Source of the DNA: Thermoleophilia bacterium
Lineage (GTDB): Bacteria; Actinomycetota; Thermoleophilia; Miltoncostaeales; Miltoncostaeaceae
DNA length: 7,455 bases
Assembly: GCA_017882555.1 (NCBI GenBank)
Contig: JADGPH010000149.1
Coordinates: forward strand, 1 to 7,455
Direction of reading: 5' to 3'
The notes under the pieces were generated by a model. It worked only from the letters and a program-made list of their open reading frames with translations, made no database searches and was not told where the DNA came from. The position numbers were made by a program, and so were the translations under genes. This document shows, piece after piece, positions 1-6,886 of this stretch; within the stretch, counting starts at the first letter, position 1, and each line of letters begins with the position of its first letter.

Positions 1-101
1 AGGAGCGCGGTCAGTCCGCTGACGATGATCCCCACGACCAGCATGGCGATCACCCCGCGCTCACGCGGATTCCCGGGGACCCGTGCCCGAAGCCCGTTCA
101 C
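1..101 (-). CDS. N-terminus of a membrane protein, cut by the window edge
   Basis: Only about the first 33 residues are visible. Read on the minus strand from GTG at 101, a short basic, Arg-rich leader (NGLRARVPGNPRERG) is followed from about residue 17 by an uninterrupted hydrophobic run (VIAMLVVGIIVSGLTAL), which is a good first transmembrane helix in N-in orientation. The GTG at 101 is preferred because a GAGG lies 8 bases upstream; the GTG at 107 would leave only 2 bases of spacing. No family can be named from this fragment. It is transcribed away from the mntR-mntH operon. The reading frame stays open further upstream to about 320 but has no better start and looks non-coding. Confidence 0.55.
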   Translation of the reverse strand, partial: MNGLRARVPGNPRERGVIAMLVVGIIVSGLTAL

Positions 102-381
102 GCGCACGACCTCGACGGATGACGCCCCGGGCGTGCCGCTGCGCACTGCGCGCCGCGAACCCCAACAACCGCGGCACCGACTCGAACGCGCACGATCCTC
201 CCCTCGCCGCGCGACACGTTGGGTTCGATTGGGAGTCGCTCGAGTTGTGGGGTGATCGGACGCACGGTCGGTCCTCTGAGCGTCGCTTCGTTTGAGGTAT
301 CGACACTCGTGGCCCGCGACTCAAGCGCATGCGCTGGACAACGAAATTGCCGGAAATCGTTTGCGCAGACTTGTGCTCAGC
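102..381. other. Intergenic region between divergent genes
   Basis: No credible gene is seen on either strand. Short frames exist, but their translations are Arg/Pro-rich low-complexity shadows. A weak minus-strand promoter can be drawn for the leftward gene: TTGAGT (complement of 319-324), a 17-base spacer, then GATACC (complement of 296-301). This would imply a 5' leader of nearly 190 bases. A 12-bp palindrome, AGCGCATGCGCT, lies at 324-335 and is about as frequent as expected by chance. The right end merges into the mntR promoter and operator. Confidence 0.5.
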
Positions 382-399
382 ATTAGGACACGCTAATTA
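371..399 (+). promoter_or_regulatory. Putative mntR-mntH promoter
   Basis: TTGTGC at 371-376 and the AT-rich TAATTA at 394-399 are 17 bases apart, an ideal sigma-70-type spacing, though the -10 matches the consensus poorly. The -10 ends 7 bases before the GTG at 407, so transcription would begin at or beside the start codon. That implies a leaderless mRNA, which is common in Actinobacteria, and agrees with the absence of a Shine-Dalgarno sequence before 407. The DtxR-like inverted repeat sits inside this promoter. Confidence 0.3.
382..397. promoter_or_regulatory. Candidate MntR (DtxR-type) operator
   Basis: The sequence is ATTAG-GACACG-CTAAT, an inverted repeat with 5-bp arms. Laid on the 19-bp DtxR/IdeR box (TTAGGTTAG-S-CTAACCTAA), TTAGG at 383-387, the central G at 392 and CTAA at 393-396 fall in register, ten bases apart as in the consensus, while the rest diverges. 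It overlaps the spacer and -10 of the putative mntR promoter, where a repressor would block RNA polymerase. Autoregulation by the MntR encoded immediately downstream is inferred, not shown. Confidence 0.55.
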
Positions 400-406
400 A
401 TACGGC

Positions 407-1165
407 GTGCAACCGCTACACCCACGATCGCTGGGGGGCACGGAGCCGAGCGCCGAGCGGCCACGCACCCCGGGCACGGGGCTCCGTCGCGCGTCGCTGC
501 CGTTCTCACCCGCGGTGGAGGACTACGCCAAGGCGCTCTACCGCTTGGAACAACAATCCGATGACACGATCAGCACCGGGGCTCTGGCAGCACGACTCGA
601 GATCTCCGCTCCGTCGGCGTCAAACATGCTGCGCCACTTGGCCGAGCTGGGTTTGGCGACGGTGTCACCGGGCCGCGGTGCACGCCTGACACCTGCCGGC
701 CGACGGGTCGCGCGAGGGGTTATCCGCCGCCATCGCATCATCGAACGTTTCTTGATGGACGCCCTCAAAATGCCATGGGACTGCATCCATGAAGAGGCGG
801 ATCTGTTGGAGCACGCGGTCTCGTCTCGGGTCGGTGAGGCGATGTGGGAGGCGCTCGGTCGTCCAGAGCGTGACCCGCACGGCGATCCGATCCCTGCCCT
901 CGACGACGAAGTTGACCCTGACAAGGACGTGCTGGAGTTGCTGGAGTCGTGGGAACCGGGCGCGATCGGGATCCTCGTACGGGTCTCTGACGCACACCCG
1001 GAAGCGCTGCGGTACATGGCCGATAAGGGGATTGCGCCCGGACTTCCCGTGCGCGTGATCACCCGCGAACCCTTCGGTGCCGGCCAACGCGTACACATTG
1101 GCACCCACGACCAGATGATCGGTCCGGAGCTCGCCCGCCTGATCTTCGTTCAGCGCACCGAGTGA
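407..1165 (+). CDS. mntR: Manganese-dependent transcriptional repressor, DtxR/MntR family
   Basis: This 252-residue cytoplasmic metalloregulator should bind DNA as a dimer when loaded with Mn(II) and repress manganese uptake. A winged helix-turn-helix occupies about residues 36-100 (recognition-helix region SAPSASNMLRHL), followed by the metal-binding dimerisation domain (about 103-150) and a C-terminal SH3/FeoA-like domain (about 182-252), which gives the long DtxR architecture. Aligned by eye to DtxR, the ancillary site is H109, E113 and H128 (H79, E83, H98) and the primary site is D39, D132, E135 and H136 (M10, C102, E105, H106). Asp in place of Met10 and Cys102 resembles MntR (Asp8 and Glu99 in the Bacillus protein) and predicts Mn preference. 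The GTG at 407 is the first possible start after an in-frame TAA at 398-400. The first 30 or so residues form an unusual Pro/Arg-rich extension. GTG at 515 is an alternative start but would truncate the first helix. The stop overlaps the start of mntH. Confidence 0.9.
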   Translation: MQPLHPRSLGGTEPSAERPRTPGTGLRRASLPFSPAVEDYAKALYRLEQQSDDTISTGALAARLEISAPSASNMLRHLAELGLATVSPGRGARLTPAGRRVARGVIRRHRIIERFLMDALKMPWDCIHEEADLLEHAVSSRVGEAMWEALGRPERDPHGDPIPALDDEVDPDKDVLELLESWEPGAIGILVRVSDAHPEALRYMADKGIAPGLPVRVITREPFGAGQRVHIGTHDQMIGPELARLIFVQRTE

Positions 1166-2487
1166 GCACGACCACCCGCCGCCGTCTCGGCGACCTGACC
1201 CCAGCAGATAATGCGCTTCCCGGTGAGTCGCGGGTCATCGACGCCGCCGCGCGCGCGCTCCGTGGCGACCGTCGCGGCGTCCGCCGGTACCTCCCCTTCC
1301 TCGGTCCCGCCTTCATCGCGGCCGTGGCCTATATCGACCCGGGCAACTTTGCCGTCAATATGGCCGCCGGATCGCAATTCGGCTATGAGCTGCTGTGGGC
1401 GATCATCGTCGCCAACCTGATGGCAATGCTCGTGCAGGCCATGAGCGCCAAACTCGGCGTTGCGACCGGGCAAAACCTGGCCGAACTCTGTCGTGAGCAC
1501 TTTCCCCGCCCGGTCGTGATTGGACTCTGGATCCAAGCCGAGATCGTCGCCATGGCGACCGACCTCGCCGAGTTTGTGGGCGCCGCACTCGGCATCAACA
1601 TCGTCTTCGGGCTGCCACTGTTTCTGAGCGGCCTCATTACGGCGGTGGCCGCGTTCGGCATCCTCGGTCTCCAAGCGGCTGGCTTTCGCCGCCTTGAGAC
1701 CGTCATTGCCGGACTCGTCGGGGTCATCGTCGCCGCATTTGCGATCCAAATCGTGCTCGCGCGCCCCGCCGCGCACCAGGTCATCCATGGCAGCCTGGTG
1801 CCCAAGATTTCCGGGGCCCCCGCGCTTCTGCTCGCGGTCGGGATCATCGGGGCAACCGTGATGCCCCACGTGATCTATCTGCATTCGGCGCTGACCCAAA
1901 ACCGGCTCGTGGGCCGCACCCCGGAGGCACGCCGACGCATCTACCGCTTTACGCTCGTCGACGTGGTGGTGGCACTCGGAATCGCCGGGGTCGTCAACAT
2001 GGCGATGCTGACCATCGCCGCCGCGGTGTTCCACGACCATGGGATCACCAACGCCGGGAGCAATCTGCACACGGCCTCGGCCGGGCTTGAGCATGCCTTG
2101 CATCACCACACCGGGCTCATCTTCGGGATTGCGCTGCTTGCCTCGGGGATCTCCTCGTCGTCGATTGGGACTCTGGCCGGGCAGGTCGTCATGCAGGGCT
2201 TCCTGCGCCGACAAATCCCGATTTTTCTGCGGCGCGCGATCACAATGGCCCCGGCTCTCATCGTGCTGGCGATCGCCGTCAATCCCGCTCAGGTCCTTGT
2301 TTTGAGCCAGGTCGTGCTCTCGTTCGGCATTCCGTTTGCGCTCGTCCCGCTGGTGATCTTTTCGCGACGGCGCACGCTCATGGGCAGCCTCACCAGCGGC
2401 CGTGTCACCACGATCGCGAGCGGGCTCGTGGCCGTGGGCATTATCGGGCTCAACGTGGTGTTGATGACCCAAACGGTCGTGGGCTAG
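1162..2487 (+). CDS. mntH: Nramp-family Mn(II)/H+ symporter
   Basis: This 441-residue inner-membrane transporter imports Mn(II), and often other divalent metals such as Fe(II), driven by protons. About 11 hydrophobic segments follow a cytosolic leader of about 45 residues, as in the Nramp (SLC11/MntH) fold. The TM1 unwound metal-binding motif DPGN is at residues 59-62. The TM6 motif MPH is at 234-236, its Met being the thioether ligand that favours transition metals over Ca/Mg. TM8 carries GTLAGQVVMQGF (336-347) and TM10 carries LSQVVLSFGIPFALVPL (381-397), all typical of MntH. Length is normal. The GTG start at 1162 shares four bases (GTGA) with the mntR stop codon and has no separate ribosome-binding site, so translation is probably coupled to mntR. 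Co-transcription with a Mn-type DtxR regulator supports manganese as the main substrate. Confidence 0.95.
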   Translation: MSTTTRRRLGDLTPADNALPGESRVIDAAARALRGDRRGVRRYLPFLGPAFIAAVAYIDPGNFAVNMAAGSQFGYELLWAIIVANLMAMLVQAMSAKLGVATGQNLAELCREHFPRPVVIGLWIQAEIVAMATDLAEFVGAALGINIVFGLPLFLSGLITAVAAFGILGLQAAGFRRLETVIAGLVGVIVAAFAIQIVLARPAAHQVIHGSLVPKISGAPALLLAVGIIGATVMPHVIYLHSALTQNRLVGRTPEARRRIYRFTLVDVVVALGIAGVVNMAMLTIAAAVFHDHGITNAGSNLHTASAGLEHALHHHTGLIFGIALLASGISSSSIGTLAGQVVMQGFLRRQIPIFLRRAITMAPALIVLAIAVNPAQVLVLSQVVLSFGIPFALVPLVIFSRRRTLMGSLTSGRVTTIASGLVAVGIIGLNVVLMTQTVVG

Positions 2488-2549
2488 CGCATCGCACCCA
2501 CAGGTTTGCCGCACGCATGCAGGCGCCTTGGGGGTCGTTGCGGAGTATG

Positions 2550-2563
2550 CGAACATATGTTCG
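2550..2563. promoter_or_regulatory. LexA operator (SOS box) of dnaE2
   Basis: CGAACATATGTTCG is a perfect 14-bp palindrome that exactly fits the Gram-positive/actinobacterial SOS box CGAAC-N4-GTTCG. It ends on the base before the ATG of dnaE2, so LexA would sit over the transcription start. DNA damage should release LexA and induce the polymerase, as is known for dnaE2 in mycobacteria. A convincing -10 could not be placed: TATGTT at 2556-2561 fits TANNNT but is too close to the ATG for normal initiation. Confidence 0.9.
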
Positions 2564-5500
2564 ATGTCTGCTCCCTACGTCGAACTTCATGCCCATTCGG
2601 CATTCAGCTTTCTCGATGGCGCATCCGCACCTGAAGAACTCGCGGAAGCCGCCGGCGCATTTGGCTATGAGGCCATGGCGCTCACCGACCACGACGGCCT
2701 GTGTGGGTCCCTGGCGTTCGCGCATGCCGCACGTGATACGGGCCTCCGACCGATCACCGGATGCGAGATCACCCTTGCTGACCAGAGCCATCTCACGCTG
2801 CTTGCGGCCACCGCCGCCGGATACGCCAATCTGTGCCGACTCATCACGATCGCCCACGCCCACACACGCGAGGCACGTGATCGCCGAGCCGGCGTACCCG
2901 TGCTTGATCCAGAACTCCTGGGACCCCTTGCCAACGGGCTGATCTGCCTCACCGGATGTGCCCGTCAAGGGCTCATTCCGCGCCTTGTTACCGCCGGTCA
3001 GCACCAGCAGGCCGTGGTATGGATGGCACGTCTAGTGGAGTGGTTTGGGCCGGGGTGCGTCTATATCGAGCTCCAGCGCCCACAACTGCGTGGCGGTCGC
3101 ACGCTTGTTCGCGATTTGCGTGAACTGGCGCGCACCACCGGGGTACCCGTCGTTGCCACCGGGAATGTGCATGCCCATCACCCCCACCGTGCCTTTTTGC
3201 AAGACGCGTTTGTGGCGATTGGCCACCGTCAGACCCTCGATGGCTCCGAGCAGGCGCGACGCGGGAATCGCACCGCGGTCCTGCAGACCCCAGAGCAGAT
3301 GGCCGCGATCTTTGCAGAGATCCCCGAAGCCATCATGGCCACCAATGAAGTCGCCGGGCGTTGCGCATTCGATCTCACCCGCGATCTCGGTTACCGATTC
3401 CCCGACTTTGTCGCCGGACATCCTGGCGCATCCGCGCAGACCGCGCTTGCGCACATCTGCATCTACCAGCTCGGCGCCCACTACCCCAACGCCACACGTC
3501 GCGCAGTCGCTCGCGCGCGACTCGATCAAGAGCTCGCGCTCATCGAACACCATGGACTTGCCGGGTTCTTTCTCTTGCACCGCGACATCTTGGAACTCGC
3601 CCGCGATGTCGCACTCGAGGTGCGCCCGGCCGGATCCGCCCGACGACAGCTTCCCCCGGGCCGGGGACGGGGGTCGTCGGTGGGATCGATCATCTGTTAC
3701 CTGACGGGGCTCTCACACATCGACCCGATCGCCAACAACCTGTTTCTCGGTCGGTTCCTCAATCGCGATATGGCCTCGGTGCCCGATATCGATCTCGATT
3801 TTCCACGGGATATCCGTGAGCGCCTGATCGTCGAAATCATTCGCAGATACGGCAATGAACACGCAGCACTCGTGGCGGCGTTTCCCACCTTTCGAGCCCG
3901 GATGGCGATCCGCGAACTCGGCGGGGCGCTCGCGCTCCCCGAGGCCGACCTGACACGGCTCTCACGACTCGCCGATGGCTGGTCGCAGGCGGGTGATCTG
4001 CAACAAGAACTGCTACGACTGCCCGACGGGGCCGCGAAGCTGCGCTCAACACGCTGGCGGGCACTGATATTTCTGGCCGCCCAGGCCGCCGGATTGCCGC
4101 GTCATCTGTCCCAACATTCGGGCGGTATGGTCGTCAGCGCCCAGCCGCTGGTGGAGATGGTGCCGGTGGTGCCCGCCGCGACGCGTGAACGCCAGATCTG
4201 CCAATGGGACAAGAACTCCTGCGCGGATGCGGGCTTTGTGAAGATCGACCTGCTGGGACTCGGGATGCTCTCGGCCGTCGAGGAGTGCGTCGATCTCATT
4301 GCGCGCACCGCCCATGCCACCATTGATCTGTCGCGCATCGACTTCTCGGATCCGGCGGTGTACGCCGAAATCCAGGCCGCCGACACCGTCGGCACATTCC
4401 AGATCGAAAGCCGAGCTCAGATGCAGAGCCTGCTGCAAACGCAACCGGCAAACCTCGACGATTTGACCGTGCAGGTGGCGCTCATCCGCCCCGGGCCGGT
4501 CTCCGGTGGCGCCGTGCATCCCTATGTCCAGCACCGGCGCGCCCGACGGGCGGATCCCGACTTCGTGCCCCCGTACGACCACTGGCTGCTGGAGCCGGTG
4601 CTGCGCGAGACGCTCGGTGTGGTGGTGTTCCAAGAGCAGGTGCTCGAGGTCGCGATGGCCTTGGCGGGCTTTAGCCCCGGGGACGCAGAGGCCCTGCGGC
4701 GCGCGATGAGCCGCACCCGCAGCCGCGAGGCGATGCTCAAACTCTGGGATCAGTTCCACGACGGGGCGCGTGCGCGGGGCGTCGATGACGAGGTCATCAT
4801 CACGGTGTTCACGAAACTGATCGGTTTTTCGAACTTCGGGTTCCCCAAAGCGCATTCGGCGGCGTTTGCGGTCCTCGCCTACCAAAGTGCATGGCTGCGG
4901 CGCACCTATCCGACCCAGTTTCTGGCAGCGCTGCTCAACGCCCAGCCAATGGGCTTCTATCCTCCGGCGAGCCTCGTACGCGACGCCCAACGACGTGGCG
5001 TCCGGGTGGTGCCCCCGTGCGTGAATAGCTCTGAGGCAACCTGCACGATCACCCCCGATGGCGCGGTGCGGATCGGCCTCGGATACGTGCGTGAGCTACG
5101 CACCGACGCAGCGGCGGCGCTCGTTGCCGAACGGGGTACCGGCGGGCCATTTCGCGATCTCGCCGACCTTGCGGCCCGCAGTGCGCTCCAACGCACCCAG
5201 ATCGCGCAGCTCGTTCGGGCCGGGGCCTGCGATGTATTTGATCAACCCCGCCGAGCAATGCTCTGGCAGCTTCCGGGCATGAGCCGGCCGATCCAACATG
5301 CCGACCACACCCAGCTCACCCTGGCCCTCCCCGTCGCCGAAGCACCAACGCTCGTCGAGCAAGACCGGTTCGAGCGGGTCGTGACCGACTACGAGACCAT
5401 GGGGCTTTCTGTCGGCTGGCATCTGATCGCGATCATGCGGCCGCACCTGCCGGCCAACACGCGCACGGCGCGCGAGCTTGGCGAACTCCCCACAGGGACA

Positions 5501-5839
5501 CGCGTCTGTGTTGCCGGCATGGTGACCGCACGCCAACGCCCAGGCACGGCTAAGGGCATTCTGTTTTTACTGATCGAAGATGAAACCGGGATGAGCAACG
5601 TCATCGTGCACCCCGATTGCTACGAGCGCCACCGCACAATCCTGCGCGCGGAACCGCTCGTGATCGTGTGGGGGCGCCTCGAACGGCGTGATCGCAACAT
5701 CAATGTCATCGCCGAGCGCATCGAGCGCATCGCACCGCCGGCAGACCGCACCACCGAAGAAGCTGCTCGTGTCCGGCAGGCGGTGCCCGCCGGACAGCAC
5801 TTTGGCCGCGGGCGTCGTGGCGCGGGACACGGCCGATGA
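2564..5839 (+). CDS. dnaE2: Error-prone DNA polymerase III alpha subunit, DnaE2/ImuC
   Basis: This C-family polymerase performs mutagenic translesion synthesis in the SOS response, normally with ImuB (clamp-binding) and ImuA'. The 1091 residues fit DnaE2, which is shorter than DnaE1. An N-terminal PHP domain (about 1-210) begins YVELHAHS and has TDHD at 41-44. GRGRGSS and the catalytic palm follow: PDIDLDF supplies D408 and D410, and VKIDLLGL supplies D562, matching the E. coli DnaE triad D401/D403/D555. LLNAQPMGFY with the following LVRDAQRRGV is a DnaE2 hallmark. A C-terminal OB fold lies at about 975-1060, followed by a basic Gly/Arg-rich tail. ATG 2564 is chosen because the SOS box ends directly before it and conserved sequence starts at residue 5. 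An in-frame TTG at 2528 would place the operator inside the gene. No Shine-Dalgarno is well placed, so leaderless expression is possible. imuA'/imuB are not in the window. Confidence 0.95.
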   Translation: MSAPYVELHAHSAFSFLDGASAPEELAEAAGAFGYEAMALTDHDGLCGSLAFAHAARDTGLRPITGCEITLADQSHLTLLAATAAGYANLCRLITIAHAHTREARDRRAGVPVLDPELLGPLANGLICLTGCARQGLIPRLVTAGQHQQAVVWMARLVEWFGPGCVYIELQRPQLRGGRTLVRDLRELARTTGVPVVATGNVHAHHPHRAFLQDAFVAIGHRQTLDGSEQARRGNRTAVLQTPEQMAAIFAEIPEAIMATNEVAGRCAFDLTRDLGYRFPDFVAGHPGASAQTALAHICIYQLGAHYPNATRRAVARARLDQELALIEHHGLAGFFLLHRDILELARDVALEVRPAGSARRQLPPGRGRGSSVGSIICYLTGLSHIDPIANNLFLGRFLNRDMASVPDIDLDFPRDIRERLIVEIIRRYGNEHAALVAAFPTFRARMAIRELGGALALPEADLTRLSRLADGWSQAGDLQQELLRLPDGAAKLRSTRWRALIFLAAQAAGLPRHLSQHSGGMVVSAQPLVEMVPVVPAATRERQICQWDKNSCADAGFVKIDLLGLGMLSAVEECVDLIARTAHATIDLSRIDFSDPAVYAEIQAADTVGTFQIESRAQMQSLLQTQPANLDDLTVQVALIRPGPVSGGAVHPYVQHRRARRADPDFVPPYDHWLLEPVLRETLGVVVFQEQVLEVAMALAGFSPGDAEALRRAMSRTRSREAMLKLWDQFHDGARARGVDDEVIITVFTKLIGFSNFGFPKAHSAAFAVLAYQSAWLRRTYPTQFLAALLNAQPMGFYPPASLVRDAQRRGVRVVPPCVNSSEATCTITPDGAVRIGLGYVRELRTDAAAALVAERGTGGPFRDLADLAARSALQRTQIAQLVRAGACDVFDQPRRAMLWQLPGMSRPIQHADHTQLTLALPVAEAPTLVEQDRFERVVTDYETMGLSVGWHLIAIMRPHLPANTRTARELGELPTGTRVCVAGMVTARQRPGTAKGILFLLIEDETGMSNVIVHPDCYERHRTILRAEPLVIVWGRLERRDRNINVIAERIERIAPPADRTTEEAARVRQAVPAGQHFGRGRRGAGHGR

Positions 5840-5842
5840 TCC

Positions 5843-5855
5843 CGAGGGGTCCTCG
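5843..5855. terminator. Short hairpin between convergent genes, weak terminator candidate
   Basis: CGAGG-GGT-CCTCG forms a 5-bp GC-rich stem with a 3-base loop. It lies in the 28-base gap between the convergent stops of dnaE2 and the methyltransferase, where a shared bidirectional terminator would be expected. No T-tract follows on either strand, so termination may be inefficient or rely on Rho. Confidence 0.25.
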
Positions 5856-5867
5856 CACAGCACCCGT

Positions 5868-6644
5868 CTACCCCCGGATTGCCGACGCCCGATAGACCTC
5901 GGTGACATACGGGAGCGTGATGGGTTCGGGCAACTCCTCGACGACGGCCGCAACATCCGCCATCACCCTGTTGCGCTCGCGCTCCTCCATGACCGAGATA
6001 TAGCTGACCGTCAACACACGCTGATAGAGCCCGCGCCGATCCAGCACCTGCTGGTGAGCGAACTGACGTCGCGCAACGTCGGTGAACGGTCCGGCGGCGA
6101 GCACCGCCGAGTAGTCCGTGCTGGCCCGATATGGCTGGCGGACGTGCCATCGCATCGCCTTACCCAACGCCGCAACCCACTCGACCGACTCGTCGCGATT
6201 GTTCCACAGCAATGCGAGACCGCCCCCGGGCACGAGCACTCGATAGATCTCCGCGAGTGCTCGCGGGGCGTCAAACCAATGGAACGCCTGGGCCACGAAG
6301 ACCGCGTCGACGGAGTCGTCGGGAAGCGGGATCGCGGTGTCTCGCCCATCCATGACGGTGACCGCGCTGAGTGAGGCCGCGAGCACCGACCGCATCCCCG
6401 CGGACGGCTCGACCGCAGCAACCTCGGAGAAGCGATCATGCAGCTGACGGGTCAAGATACCGGTCCCGGCGCCCAGGTCGACCACGCGCGATGCACCACT
6501 CAGGCCGAGCGAGCGCACAAGGTAATCGAGACCGTCGGCCGGGTAGTCCGGCCGCGCGGCCTGGTAGCGCTCCCCATCAGAAAAACCACGACGCCCGAGT
6601 TCGTCTCCGGAGATCGGTGCGGCACCGGATGGATCCTCATTCAC
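5868..6644 (-). CDS. Class I SAM-dependent methyltransferase (Methyltransf_11-like)
   Basis: The 258-residue cytoplasmic protein has a Rossmann-like methyltransferase fold and should transfer a methyl group from S-adenosylmethionine to an unknown, probably small, acceptor. Visible landmarks are an N-terminal GERYQAARPDYP segment (24-35) common in this subgroup, SAM-binding motif I VVDLGAGTG (54-62), the acidic end of strand 2 in AAVEPS (E79), the motif around IPLPDDSVDAVFVAQAFHWF (105-124), and the post-motif RVLVPGGGLALLW (135-147). The GTG at 6644 is chosen because conserved sequence begins soon after it and a G-rich GGCAGG lies 4 bases upstream. The frame remains open on the minus strand to 7001, but the added residues are unlike this family. 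It converges on dnaE2 with a 28-base gap. Substrate and pathway cannot be told from sequence; UbiE/menaquinone-type and tRNA methyltransferase roles are possible but unsupported. Confidence 0.85.
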   Translation of the reverse strand: MNEDPSGAAPISGDELGRRGFSDGERYQAARPDYPADGLDYLVRSLGLSGASRVVDLGAGTGILTRQLHDRFSEVAAVEPSAGMRSVLAASLSAVTVMDGRDTAIPLPDDSVDAVFVAQAFHWFDAPRALAEIYRVLVPGGGLALLWNNRDESVEWVAALGKAMRWHVRQPYRASTDYSAVLAAGPFTDVARRQFAHQQVLDRRGLYQRVLTVSYISVMEERERNRVMADVAAVVEELPEPITLPYVTEVYRASAIRG

Positions 6645-6886
6645 AACGCCTGCCCCCCAAACGCGCCCGGCACCCACCGCGCAATCGGCACCCGTACGCA
6701 CCGCTCCGGGCAAGGATCTGCCATCAACAACCGTCCACGACCAAGCATGCCACGCGGCGACATCCGGTTGACACGCAACGCTGACAAGCAGCTGGCACTG
6801 AGTCGCTGGAGGGCGACCGTCGGGGGACGTGAGCGGTCGGCCTGGCGTGGCGGCCGCGGCGAACGATTCACGCTCCGCGGTGATGC

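Noticed and set aside
324..335. AGCGCATGCGCT 12-bp palindrome as an operator
   Set aside because: A 12-bp palindrome is expected about once or twice by chance in a window this size, it matches no known box, and it lies away from either gene start.
1150..2556. 468-codon open frame on the minus strand, opposite mntH
   Set aside because: Its translation is rich in His, Asp, Gly and Arg with no domain pattern. It is the antisense shadow of a GC-rich membrane-protein gene whose Nramp identity is certain.
2528..2563. TTG 2528 as the dnaE2 start
   Set aside because: It would add 12 non-conserved residues and place the SOS box inside the coding sequence. ATG 2564 directly after the box fits better.
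4046..4990. 314-codon open frame on the minus strand within dnaE2
   Set aside because: It is antisense to highly conserved polymerase sequence, and its composition and lack of motifs fit a shadow frame.
6768..6773. Exact TTGACA as a promoter -35 for the small gene
   Set aside because: No acceptable -10 lies 16-18 bases downstream, and the gene start is 370 bases away.
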